A stretch of DNA of 6,600 bases from Flavobacteriaceae bacterium (GCA_018608735.1 JABAYZ010000113.1:1-6600); one strand, 5' to 3'; shown: positions 1 through 6,600, counted from the stretch's first letter. The notes: a model not told the origin generated them from the sequence alone. Program-made: numbers and translations.

Positions 1-618
1 CGGCGAAAACCCTACTCCGTAGTGCTATTGGATGAAATCGAAAAAGCTCATCCAGATACTTTTAATATCTTATTACAGGTTTTAGATGAAGGCCGATTGA
101 CGGATAATAAAGGGCGTATAGCTGATTTCAAAAACAGCATCATTATCATGACTTCTAATTTAGGAAGTGAGCTGATACAAGATAAGTTTGAAACAATTCA
201 AGATACAGATACTGCTATGGAAGCCGCTAAAATTGAGGTGTTAGGCTTGTTAAAAAAAGTGGTGCGACCTGAGTTTTTAAATCGAATTGACGATACGGTT
301 CTGTTTACCCCTTTGACTCAAAAAGACATTGAAAGTATTGTAAGTTTACAACTCAAAAATGTTTCCAAGCTTATTAAAAAACAGGAAATTACTTTTGATA
401 CTACAGATGAAGCAATTCAATATTTAGCTAAAAAAGGCTATGAACCAGAATATGGAGCACGTCCTGTAAAACGTGTCATTCAAAAAGAAGTTCTCAATGC
501 GTTAAGCAAAGAGCTTTTGGCAGGCACCATTACAAAGGATAGTATAATTTTACTTGATGCGTTTGATGATCAGCTTGTGTTTCGAAATCAAAGTGATTTA
601 ATTTCTGAGGAGCTGTAA
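1..618 (+). CDS. clpB: ATP-dependent disaggregase ClpB, C-terminal part (5' end outside window)
   Basis: This is the last 205 codons of ClpB, the hexameric AAA+ cytoplasmic disaggregase that works with DnaK/DnaJ/GrpE to pull proteins out of aggregates. The frame is open to base 1, so the gene starts upstream and the GTG at 22 is an internal Val. Counting from base 1, the fragment holds the second ATPase domain from Walker B onward: VVLLDEIEKAHPD (residues 7-19, acidic pair D11/E12), the LLQVLDEGRLTD segment (24-35), sensor 1 TSN (51-53), a likely arginine finger R95 in RPEFLNRID, and sensor 2 GARPVKR (152-158, R154). The small C-terminal subdomain then runs to the TAA stop. The close match of the Walker B stretch to ClpB, and the ordinary ClpB-like ending, favour ClpB over ClpA or ClpC. 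The M-domain that would settle it lies outside. No damage is visible. Transcription probably ends at the hairpin 45 bases downstream. Confidence 0.93.
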   Translation, partial: RRKPYSVVLLDEIEKAHPDTFNILLQVLDEGRLTDNKGRIADFKNSIIIMTSNLGSELIQDKFETIQDTDTAMEAAKIEVLGLLKKVVRPEFLNRIDDTVLFTPLTQKDIESIVSLQLKNVSKLIKKQEITFDTTDEAIQYLAKKGYEPEYGARPVKRVIQKEVLNALSKELLAGTITKDSIILLDAFDDQLVFRNQSDLISEEL

Positions 619-662
619 CAATTTCAATTTAACTTCGTCTTATAAGTGTTGGTTAGTTGGTT

Positions 663-707
663 AAAAAGCAATGTAAATTCTATTTGTTAGAACTGCATTG
701 CTTTTTT
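663..707 (+). terminator. Rho-independent terminator after clpB
   Basis: AAAAAGCAATGTA (663-675) pairs with 694-706, with one G-T pair and the rest Watson-Crick. After a small internal loop, TTCTA (678-682) pairs with TAGAA (688-692) around a five-base loop. The descending arm runs into six T (702-707). The hairpin lies 45 bases past the clpB stop and ends 118 bases before smpB, so it should separate the two transcripts. The A-tract on the rising side means it could also work on the other strand, but no convergent gene is there to need it. Confidence 0.85.
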
Positions 708-824
708 CTATAATAAACTCCAAATAATAGAATACTGTTTTTTAAAACAACGCTAGTAAAACCCTAATAAATTATAGATACGATTTAGCTATCGAATAAA
801 TATTTTGCTTAGTTTTGAACTCTG

Positions 825-1283
825 ATGAAAAAGTCTGTTAACATATTAAATAAAAAAGCCCGATTTACATATGATCTCTTGGATATGTATACCGCTGGTA
901 TTGTATTGACAGGAACTGAAATCAAATCGATTCGAGAGGGGAAAGCATCTATTACCGAAAGTTTTTGTGAGTTTAATTTAAGCGGTGAGCTTTTTGTGAT
1001 TAACATGACCATTCAAGAATATGATTTTGGGAACCATTACAACCATGCGCCCAAAGCAGAACGAAAGTTATTATTAAACAAAAAAGAGCTTAAAAAACTC
1101 GAAAAAGAAGTGAAAAACTCTGGGCTGACCATCATTCCTCTCAAACTTTTTATCAATGATAAAGGCTTTGCAAAGCTGAGAATTTCCCTCGCCAAAGGAA
1201 AAAAACTTTTTGACAAACGCGAAACCATCAAAGACCGGGATAACAAACGCGACTTAGATCGTGTGAAGAAGAATTTTAAGTAG
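825..1283 (+). CDS. smpB: SsrA-binding protein SmpB
   Basis: SmpB binds tmRNA (SsrA) and brings it to stalled ribosomes, where trans-translation tags the unfinished peptide for degradation. At 152 residues it has a normal length (E. coli about 160). The N-terminus NKKARFTY (9-16) and the segment LTGTEIKSIREGKASI (28-43) are the family signature of the OB-fold core. The basic tail KKLFDKRETIKDRDNKRD (126-143), ending in RVKKNFK, is the part known to insert into the empty mRNA channel. The ATG at 825 puts the signature at the usual distance from the N-terminus, and no better start lies upstream. No Shine-Dalgarno is seen, as is usual in Bacteroidota. The gene stands alone between the clpB terminator and the DUF5686 gene 95 bases on. 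The tmRNA gene is not in the window. Confidence 0.96.
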   Translation: MKKSVNILNKKARFTYDLLDMYTAGIVLTGTEIKSIREGKASITESFCEFNLSGELFVINMTIQEYDFGNHYNHAPKAERKLLLNKKELKKLEKEVKNSGLTIIPLKLFINDKGFAKLRISLAKGKKLFDKRETIKDRDNKRDLDRVKKNFK

Positions 1284-1310
1284 ATTTTAGAACGTTTGGT
1301 GGGTCACTTA

Positions 1311-1327
1311 AAAAAGGAACACTTTTT
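1311..1327 (+). terminator. Weak possible terminator after smpB
   Basis: AAAAAG (1311-1316), loop GAACA, then CTTTTT (1322-1327) forms a six-pair, nearly all A-T hairpin ending in T residues, 28 bases past the smpB stop. The stem is weak, so termination may be partial and smpB may read through into the next gene 51 bases further on. Confidence 0.3.
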
Positions 1328-1378
1328 GTAACAGATCTCAAAGTTTTAATTCTTATCATAAAACCTAAAATAAACAAC

Positions 1379-3832
1379 ATGCGTTATTTATTAGTATTCC
1401 TCCTATGCTCAATATCTGTATCCGCCCAACTCAAAGGCAATATTTCAGATAGTGATAACCTAGCGATTCCTTTCGTAAACATATACTTAGAAAACACCTA
1501 TACAGGCACAACTTCCAACGCTAGCGGCGACTATGAGTTAGCACTATCAAAACCCGGAACCTACACTATTGTGTTTCAGTTTTTGGGCTATAAAACACAA
1601 ACCAAAACTATTGAGATTAAGCAACTCCCCTACGTTTTAGATATTACCTTATTAGAAGAAAACATATCCTTAAACGAAGTGGTGATTAGCGCCAACGAAA
1701 ACCCTGCAAATCGCATTGTAAGGGCTGCTATTGAAACTCGGAAATTACAGTTAGAAAAAATCAAGTCATATACTGCCGACTTTTATTCCAAAGGGCTTAT
1801 TCGAATTAAAAATGCGCCAGAAAAATTCTTGGGGCAAGAGGTAAAACTTGATATTGGCTTAGATTCTACGCGCTCTGGAATTCTGTATTTATCCGAAACT
1901 ATTTCAAAAATAAAATATCAAAAACCCGATCAACTTTCGGAAAAAATAACGGCATCAAAAGTAAGTGGGGATTCAAACGGATTTAGTTTTAATAACGCCA
2001 GTGATGTTGATTTTAATTTTTATAAAAATACTATTTCAATTAATGCAGAGATTGTGTCGCCCATTGCCGATTATGCGTTTAATTATTACCGCTACAAACT
2101 GGAAGGGGTGTTTTATGATAATCAGGGCAACTTGATCAATAAAATTCAAGTGATCCCACGTCGAGAAAACGATCGTGTGTTTTCAGGTGTTATTTTTATT
2201 GTAGAAGACCAATGGAGTTTATATGGACTGGAACTCAACGTTACGGGGAGTCAGATACAAACTCCTGCAGCAAATTTGGTCACTATTAAACAAAATACGT
2301 CTTATGACGAACAAAGTAACTATTGGATTGTGCGCTCTCAAACTATAGGTTTTGAATTTGGATTTTTAGGGTTTAATGGCAATGGGAGTTTTGTGGCCAA
2401 TTATTCTAATTATAAGCTCAACCCCAATTTTGACGCTGGGGTGTTTACAAATGAAGTTTTGGCATTTGAAGCTGAAGCCAATAAAAAAGACTCTACTTAT
2501 TGGAACAGCCTTCGACCTGTGCCATTAACTACGGAAGAAGTTGTAGATTATATTAAGAAAGACAGTCTTCAAACCTTAAAAAAATCAAAAACGTATTTAG
2601 ATTCTTTGGACACTAAAAACAATAGGTTTAAGTTTGGAAACCTCATTTCGGGGTATACTTATGAAAACTCTTTTGAACATAAATTATTAAGTATCAGTAG
2701 CCCATTGGCGGGATTTAATTTTAATACGGTTCAGGGCTATAATTCAAATTTAAATATCGATTACACAAAACGTTATGATGAGTTTAGAAAATACGGTACA
2801 ATCAATGGTCAATTAAACTATAGTTATAATACTCAAAGGTTAAGAGGAGTTTTAGGATTTAGATATAAATTTAATAATATCAATGATTTAAATGTAAGTT
2901 TTAGTGCAGGAACAAAAGTTGAACAATTTAACGCTCAAGAGCCTATCTCGAGAGTCATTAACGACATCAGTAGTTTGTTTTTTGAAGAAAATTACATCAA
3001 ACTATTTGAAAAACGATTCATTACATTTCAGTATGGTCAAGAACTGTTTAATGGTTTCAGAATTAGAACATCTGCGAGTTTTGAAAATAGAAAAACGCTG
3101 TTTAATACCACTAATTATACACTATTAAATAGTGATGACAAACTCTACACAAGCAACAACCCTATTGCGCCATTAAATTTTGAAACGGCAGCCTTTGAAA
3201 ATCATAATATCCTAAAATTAAAATTGGATGGCACCATTCGATTTGGACAAAAATACCTCAGCTATCCAGACAGTAAGTTTAATATCACCAATCCCAAATA
3301 TCCCAAACTAAATTTTAGTTATGAAAAGGGCGTGGGCGCCACAATTTCCGACTATAATTTTGATCATTTTAAGCTTAATTTTACTCAAAATATTAGCCTA
3401 GAAAACAAGGGAAGTTTTAGCTATAACCTTCTAGGAGGCACTTTTTTTGGAGATGCTGAACTCGCGTTTATGGACTATAAACACATTAATGGCAATCAAA
3501 CACACACAAACTTAAAAGGTAATTATTTATCTAGCTTTAAAAATGTGGGCTATTACAACCTCAGCACCTCCGAAAACTATGTAGAATATCATATTGAGCA
3601 TGATTTTAGTGGGTATATATTGGGTAAAATTCCGTTAATTAATTCCTTAAATTATAATTTGATTATTGGAGCTCATGGGTTTTCGACAAAACAACAAAAA
3701 CCATATCAGGAATTCAGTTTAGGGATCAATAATATTGGGTGGGGGAAGTATCGTTTTCTTAGAGTTGATTATGTACGATCATACCAATCTGGGTTTACAA
3801 GTGACGGCGTATTATTTGGAATTAGTCTCTAG
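1379..3832 (+). CDS. DUF5686 / carboxypeptidase-regulatory-like outer-membrane protein
   Basis: This 817-residue exported protein has a Sec signal peptide (MRYLLVFLLCSISVSA, likely cleavage after A16). Cys10 is not in a lipobox, so it is not a lipoprotein. Residues about 18-95 form a CarboxypepD_reg-like beta-sandwich, with GNISDSDNLAIPFVNIYLE, the NASGDYEL turn and the FLGYKTQTKTI strand typical of these domains. From about residue 105 (NPANRIVRAAIETRK, then SYTADFYSKGL) the rest fits DUF5686, a Bacteroidota family. The second half is rich in alternating hydrophobic and aromatic strands (YNYNLIIGAHGF, YRFLRVDYVRSY), which suggests an outer-membrane beta-barrel ending in GVLFGISL. The family's substrate is not known to me, and SusC-type TonB motifs are absent. 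The ATG follows an A-rich stretch. A weak promoter candidate is TTG 1326-1328 plus TAATTCTT 1347-1354. The last four bases overlap the convergent pcm gene. Confidence 0.88.
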   Translation: MRYLLVFLLCSISVSAQLKGNISDSDNLAIPFVNIYLENTYTGTTSNASGDYELALSKPGTYTIVFQFLGYKTQTKTIEIKQLPYVLDITLLEENISLNEVVISANENPANRIVRAAIETRKLQLEKIKSYTADFYSKGLIRIKNAPEKFLGQEVKLDIGLDSTRSGILYLSETISKIKYQKPDQLSEKITASKVSGDSNGFSFNNASDVDFNFYKNTISINAEIVSPIADYAFNYYRYKLEGVFYDNQGNLINKIQVIPRRENDRVFSGVIFIVEDQWSLYGLELNVTGSQIQTPAANLVTIKQNTSYDEQSNYWIVRSQTIGFEFGFLGFNGNGSFVANYSNYKLNPNFDAGVFTNEVLAFEAEANKKDSTYWNSLRPVPLTTEEVVDYIKKDSLQTLKKSKTYLDSLDTKNNRFKFGNLISGYTYENSFEHKLLSISSPLAGFNFNTVQGYNSNLNIDYTKRYDEFRKYGTINGQLNYSYNTQRLRGVLGFRYKFNNINDLNVSFSAGTKVEQFNAQEPISRVINDISSLFFEENYIKLFEKRFITFQYGQELFNGFRIRTSASFENRKTLFNTTNYTLLNSDDKLYTSNNPIAPLNFETAAFENHNILKLKLDGTIRFGQKYLSYPDSKFNITNPKYPKLNFSYEKGVGATISDYNFDHFKLNFTQNISLENKGSFSYNLLGGTFFGDAELAFMDYKHINGNQTHTNLKGNYLSSFKNVGYYNLSTSENYVEYHIEHDFSGYILGKIPLINSLNYNLIIGAHGFSTKQQKPYQEFSLGINNIGWGKYRFLRVDYVRSYQSGFTSDGVLFGISL

Positions 3833-4470
3833 TTTTTATTTTCCAAGAGCGGAACAAATTTGAAATTTCCCAATTCATGTTTTTCAAATTCCTTGGGGCC
3901 TTTGCGGATATAAAGAGTCATTATTTGATCTTCGTCACCCACAGGAATCACCAAACGCCCTCCTATTTTTAGTTGAGACAATAGTGGTTTTGGCACAAAA
4001 GGTGCACCTGCCGTGACAATAATACTGTCAAAAGGCGCTTCGTCTTTCAATCCTTTATAGCCGTCTCCAAAAACCAAACGTTTTGCCACATAACCGATTT
4101 TTGGCAAAAATTTACTGGTTTTTTTAAACAGATCTAATTGCCGTTCAATACTATAGACATGCGCCCCTAAAAGACAAAGTACTGCGGTTTGATAGCCACT
4201 CCCCGTTCCTATTTCAAGAATTTTATCTCCAGATTTAACTTCTAATAATTCAGACTGAAATGCTACGGTGTAGGGCTGTGAAATCGTTTGACTGGCAGCA
4301 ATTGGGAATGCCTTGTCCTGATAAGCATGATCCAGAAAACTAGAGTCCATAAATAAATGACGAGGTATATCGCCAATAGCCTCCAATACTGCTGCGTTTG
4401 TAATGCCTTTGGTAACTAAGGTCGCCAGCAATTGTTTGCGGAGCCCTTTATGTTTTAACGTATCTTTCAA
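3829..4470 (-). CDS. pcm: Protein-L-isoaspartate O-methyltransferase (TTG start)
   Basis: PCMT transfers a methyl group from S-adenosylmethionine to L-isoaspartyl residues, starting repair of age-damaged proteins in the cytoplasm. The 213 residues match the normal bacterial length. Seen in order: IPRHLF (35-40), the substrate-side motif ISQPYTVA (63-70), SAM motif I ILEIGTGSG (84-92), the acidic residue E109 in VYSIER expected to hold the ribose, GDGYKGL (135-141), motif II FDSIIVTAGAP (147-157) and motif III LKIGGRLVIPVG (167-178). The start is TTG at 4468-4470: no ATG lies upstream before the in-frame stop at 4504-4506, the next ATG (residue 41) would cut off the conserved N-terminus, and the resulting MKDTLKH start fits my recollection of flavobacterial homologues. 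The gene faces the DUF5686 gene and shares its stop tetranucleotide. A promoter lies about 40 bases upstream. Confidence 0.95.
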   Translation of the reverse strand: MKDTLKHKGLRKQLLATLVTKGITNAAVLEAIGDIPRHLFMDSSFLDHAYQDKAFPIAASQTISQPYTVAFQSELLEVKSGDKILEIGTGSGYQTAVLCLLGAHVYSIERQLDLFKKTSKFLPKIGYVAKRLVFGDGYKGLKDEAPFDSIIVTAGAPFVPKPLLSQLKIGGRLVIPVGDEDQIMTLYIRKGPKEFEKHELGNFKFVPLLENKN

Positions 4471-4484
4471 AAGTATAATTGAAT

Positions 4485-4500
4485 AGAAGATAAATCTTCT
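4485..4500. repeat. Perfect inverted repeat in the pcm leader
   Basis: AGAAGAT (4485-4491), two A, then ATCTTCT (4494-4500) is a perfect 7-base inverted repeat. It lies 15 bases upstream of the pcm TTG start and just downstream of the predicted transcription start. This is where a repressor operator or a small leader hairpin could act. The two-base spacer is too short for a stable hairpin without opening the inner pairs. Function is inference. Confidence 0.5.
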
Positions 4501-4512
4501 TATTTAAAAAAG

Positions 4513-4543
4513 TAAAGATAAGTTAAACCCTAGTTTTTTCAAA
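4513..4543 (-). promoter_or_regulatory. Bacteroidota-type promoter for pcm
   Basis: Read on the minus strand, TTTG (4543-4540) is followed by a 19-base spacer and TATCTTTA (4520-4513). The known Bacteroidota housekeeping pattern is TTTG, about 19-21 bases, then TAnnTTTG, so only the last base of the -7 element differs. The transcript would start near 4507, giving a leader of roughly 35-40 bases before the TTG start. No other sigma-type match as good was seen ahead of pcm. AT-richness makes chance matches possible. Confidence 0.45.
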
Positions 4544-4550
4544 TTTTAAA

Positions 4551-5145
4551 TTATTCTAACTTTTGTCTATTGGCAATAAATTTTGCAAATACTTTATTTA
4601 AAAAACTTTTCTTCTTTAAAGGAGTTCTATGATCTAGATTTGCTTGAGAAATTGTAAAATTTAATATTTCTCCTTTGTCGTTTATAATGACATGAAGCTT
4701 AAATCCATGAAACCAACCCATAGTTGATTATCCAGCTGTAGCAATCTTTGAATACTTTGTTATTTCTAAGGCGTTTGGATTTACACACCCTAATTGGGAT
4801 AGAATCTACAAAAGAAATCCCAGTAGAACCTCCTAAACAACAAGTCTTTAAAAACACACGCATTACTATTAAATTTTGACTAACTAATTCTATAAATTTA
4901 TTGTATGATACGGTTGCTGGAAAATCTTCTTTCATCTGTTTTTGAACAAAAAAAATATAGAACTGTTCAAAAGTTCTAAAACCACTTAAGTGAAATAAAA
5001 TAGTGAGTGTTATAACTTCACTTTTACTGATTATTGATGGTCGCTTAGATGGATTTCCTAGAAGTGATTTGTCAATAATACTATCATATTCTTTACAAAA
5101 GTCGTCAACTAAACAAAAAAAATCTGTAACTATAGAGTAGATTAT
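4551..5145 (-). pseudogene. Decayed IS982-family transposase
   Basis: Reading the minus strand from about 5145 gives FFCLVDDFCKEYDSI, then RPSIISKSEVITL, FHLSGFRTFEQFY, FPATVSYNKFIELV and TGISFVDSIPIRVCKSKR, up to KVFKD at 4744. These are the ordered landmarks of IS982 transposases, with FVDS holding the first catalytic Asp. The frame breaks at about 4743. Coding continues in the next frame (from 4742) as ATAG, an in-frame TAA (4730-4728, probably from AAA Lys), then STMGWFHGFKLHVIINDKGE, ILNFTISQANLDHR and KVFAKFIANRQKLE, and stops at 4551. About 198 residues' worth remain of a usual 290-300, so the C-terminal third is gone. No ATG lies at the expected start; ATA at 5145-5143 may be a mutated one. 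Two or more lesions mean it cannot make active enzyme. The best intact piece is 78 residues (4699-4935). Confidence 0.88.
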
Positions 5146-5165
5146 CAGAGATAGGATTTTTAAAT
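4551..5165 (-). mobile_element. IS982-type insertion sequence remnant (ends not defined)
   Basis: This is the element that carried the transposase pseudogene; borders are approximate. I compared the sequence on both sides (4500-4560 against 5150-5220) and found no convincing terminal inverted repeats and no target-site duplication, only general AT-richness. Loss of the transposase C-terminus means the right end was deleted or has diverged. The copy lies between core pcm and the accessory surface gene. The AT-rich stretch 5146-5229 beside it holds no gene or clear signal. Confidence 0.6.
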
Positions 5166-5229
5166 TAATAAATTGATATTCAGAACCTTAATTTACTGAA
5201 CTTCTATCTTTTTTACTAATAAAATATAC

Positions 5230-5394
5230 TTAAATATTAATCGTACTCAGGCTAGTAAGTGCTTTATTTGTCGCCGTTGCATAAGTAGATAGCGCAACTG
5301 TATAGTTAATTAGGCCAGCAAAGTCTGACTCCGTTCTTTCTTGATTGTGGATGAATCTAAACTTGTGACCATTTGCTGCCAATATGTTTGTCAT
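5230..5394 (-). CDS. Possible small gene or remnant, unrecognised
   Basis: The minus strand carries an ATG at 5394-5392 that opens a 54-residue frame ending with TAA at 5232-5230. It begins MTNILAANGHKFRFIHNQ and ends KALTSLSTINI. The frame is open further upstream, to just after a TAG at 5469-5467, and that stretch also reads like protein (RFNFSGRAGGSDVET). The open frame therefore overlaps the last 26 bases of the tail-fibre-like gene in its +1 frame. The composition is balanced, with Gly, Ala, Thr, Asn and charged residues, unlike chance translation of AT-rich spacer. I recognise no family, and see no signal peptide or membrane segment. It could be a small gene, the end of a gene whose 5' part was lost, or a former C-terminal extension of the neighbour. 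No promoter or clear ribosome site was seen. Confidence 0.35.
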   Translation of the reverse strand: MTNILAANGHKFRFIHNQERTESDFAGLINYTVALSTYATATNKALTSLSTINI

Positions 5395-5440
5395 TGTCTC
5401 AACATCTGAGCCGCCTGCCCTGCCAGAAAAATTAAATCGC

Positions 5441-6600
5441 TTATTGAGGTGTTCTCTGTTTTTGTTCTAAGGATTCAATTCGTTGTTCTAACTTTTTAAT
5501 CAGTTTTTGTTGTTCAATAGTATGCAAATACAATTCCTCAATTTTCTCTAAATTGATCTCTGTAGCACGGTTTACAAGAATACCGCCTTTTTCTTCTACG
5601 TCTTGAGCAGAAGGTACGCCTGGGAGGTGCTTGTGTTCGCGTGTAAAGGCTTCGATTTCACTTAAGGTTTGCATGGTGTAATCTGACTTTAAACTACTCT
5701 CTCCCTCATAATATTTCTCAAATACATAATCGGGGGTGATTGTCCCTGATGCCAAAATATTACCAATAACATGAAGTCTTTGACTAGGCGTTGTTGTACC
5801 GATACCTACATTGCCAGTTGTCTGGTTGACTGTAAATCTATACGATCCACCAAATACATAAAATCCATTGACAAAATCATTAACACCCACCTGCATATTA
5901 ACTGCTGATGATATAAATTGTATATCTTGCTCACCTGATGTACCATTACCAATTCTTACATTCCCTCTTACATCAAGTTCATGATCTGGAGTAGTTGTAC
6001 CAATTCCAACACGACCATTACTACGAATCACCATATCTGCTTCCGATAACTGATTAGGAGCATTACGGTGTCCTACATCTCCTGAAGAGGCAAAGCCTAA
6101 ACCATCACCTGCACCACCAGATTCAATGTAATGAAAAATAGCACTAGCGCGTACATCGTTGGCATTGTTCCAGTAACGAGAAAGGATCATCTCTCCAGGA
6201 TCAGAGGCCGAGGTTGATGACGAACCAATATGCAAGTCTGCTTGGGGGTTAGACGCAGCAATCCCGACATTACCTGTTCCTTTTATTCTTACTAATTCAT
6301 TAGAACTGGTGGCATTTACAGCTGTATAAAACACATGGTCTGCAGCAGGGTTTGCAACTTGATAGCGTTGTACGCCTGAGTTAATACCAAACCCATAGAA
6401 CTCATGGTTGTTATCTGTAGCTTCATACAACACGACTTTTCTATTAGCAGTAGTAGAGGCTAGTTGTAAGGGGGCGTTTGGTGTGCTTGTACCAATCCCT
6501 ACATTACCATTGTTTCTAAGGACAAATTGGCCTGTGTTTTCGCCGTTGGCTGAAAGGTGTAAATCTGCCGCCGAGGTATACAATCCTACATCATTCCCCA
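5441..6600 (-). CDS. Tail-fibre-like surface repeat protein, C-terminal part (5' end outside window)
   Basis: The frame is open to base 6600, so at least 385 residues are the C-terminal part of a longer protein; the TTG at 6583 is internal. Numbering from that codon, four copies of a GNVGIGTTTP-type motif occur (26-35, 104-113, 190-199, 257-266), each followed by a strand such as PLQLAS, ADLHIGS, ELDVRG or RLHVIG. Such repeats are common in phage tail fibres and in Bacteroidota surface proteins with trimeric beta-folds. Residues 285-380 form the C-terminal domain often seen on these Bacteroidota proteins: PDYVFEKYY, LSEIEAFTREHKHLPGVPS, then a Glu/Lys-rich likely coiled coil (about 342-376) ending EQKQRTPQ. 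It resembles the position of an endosialidase-type chaperone, but I see no basis to claim self-cleavage. GC content looks higher than in the core genes. A bacterial surface or adhesin role is as likely as a phage one; no other phage gene is present. Confidence 0.8.
   Translation of the reverse strand, partial: GNDVGLYTSAADLHLSANGENTGQFVLRNNGNVGIGTSTPNAPLQLASTTANRKVVLYEATDNNHEFYGFGINSGVQRYQVANPAADHVFYTAVNATSSNELVRIKGTGNVGIAASNPQADLHIGSSSTSASDPGEMILSRYWNNANDVRASAIFHYIESGGAGDGLGFASSGDVGHRNAPNQLSEADMVIRSNGRVGIGTTTPDHELDVRGNVRIGNGTSGEQDIQFISSAVNMQVGVNDFVNGFYVFGGSYRFTVNQTTGNVGIGTTTPSQRLHVIGNILASGTITPDYVFEKYYEGESSLKSDYTMQTLSEIEAFTREHKHLPGVPSAQDVEEKGGILVNRATEINLEKIEELYLHTIEQQKLIKKLEQRIESLEQKQRTPQ
5786..6508 (-). 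repeat. Four VGIGTTTP-type coding repeats
   Basis: Copies of the ten-residue motif lie at 6479-6508 (GNVGIGTSTP), 6245-6274 (GNVGIAASNP), 5987-6016 (GRVGIGTTTP) and 5786-5815 (GNVGIGTTTP). They are spaced 78, 86 and 67 residues apart, so they mark block ends inside a variable fibre and not a tight tandem array. The second copy has drifted (AASN for GTTT). Confidence 0.8.

Noticed and set aside
810..817. TAGTTTTG just before smpB matches the Bacteroidota -7 element and would give a nearly leaderless smpB transcript
   Set aside because: It lies only seven bases from the ATG and no TTG is found at the proper distance upstream, so a chance match in AT-rich sequence is more likely.
809..1246. Two minus-strand open frames of 67 and 69 codons across smpB
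   Set aside because: They are antisense to a well-supported gene, match nothing recognisable, and are rich in residues expected from the reverse of Lys/Glu codons.
1326..1354. TTG (1326-1328), 18 bases, TAATTCTT (1347-1354) as a promoter for the DUF5686 gene
   Set aside because: The -7 element has two mismatches and the TTG overlaps the weak hairpin, so it is mentioned with the gene but not listed as a feature.
2904..3128. A 74-codon plus-strand frame inside the DUF5686 gene
   Set aside because: It is out of frame within an intact, protein-like coding sequence and has no family features of its own.
4521..5205. AGTT-containing AT-rich stretches at both sides of the IS982 remnant as terminal inverted repeats
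   Set aside because: Only scattered matches of A and T line up, no better than expected for such sequence, and the right end of the element seems lost.
5276..5298. GTTGC and GCAAC flanking a 13-base loop as a terminator or operator
   Set aside because: The stem is five pairs with a long loop and no T-tract, and it lies within the protein-like orphan frame.

Overview
The window looks like a chromosomal segment from a member of the Flavobacteriaceae (Bacteroidota). The evidence is an AT-rich sequence, no Shine-Dalgarno motifs before the starts, a CarboxypepD_reg-like/DUF5686 outer-membrane protein of a type typical of this phylum, and a secreted protein with VGIGTTTP repeats and a Bacteroidota-style C-terminus. 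No rRNA, tRNA, tmRNA or CRISPR array was seen.

The left two thirds (1-4470) are conserved core. The 3' end of clpB (1-618, +) is closed by a strong hairpin terminator (663-707). smpB follows (825-1283, +), then an 817-residue DUF5686 outer-membrane protein (1379-3832, +). pcm (3829-4470, -) converges on the DUF5686 gene, and the two share one CTAG tetranucleotide as both stop codons. pcm starts with TTG and has a good Bacteroidota-type promoter, with an inverted repeat in its leader.

The right third (about 4551-6600) is accessory. It holds a decayed IS982-family transposase (about 4551-5145, -) with a frameshift, a nonsense codon and a missing C-terminal third. Next is an orphan reading frame (5230-5394, open back to 5466, -) that I cannot identify. 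Last is the 3' part of a large repeat-containing tail-fibre-like surface protein (5441 to beyond 6600, -), which is visibly less AT-rich than the core genes.

clpB (disaggregase), smpB (ribosome rescue with tmRNA) and pcm (repair of isoaspartyl damage) all serve protein quality control, so the left side is a loose housekeeping neighbourhood of that kind; no single operon is shown. I found no clear new multi-gene system. The most open question is the orphan frame downstream of the tail-fibre-like gene and whether it was once part of that gene.
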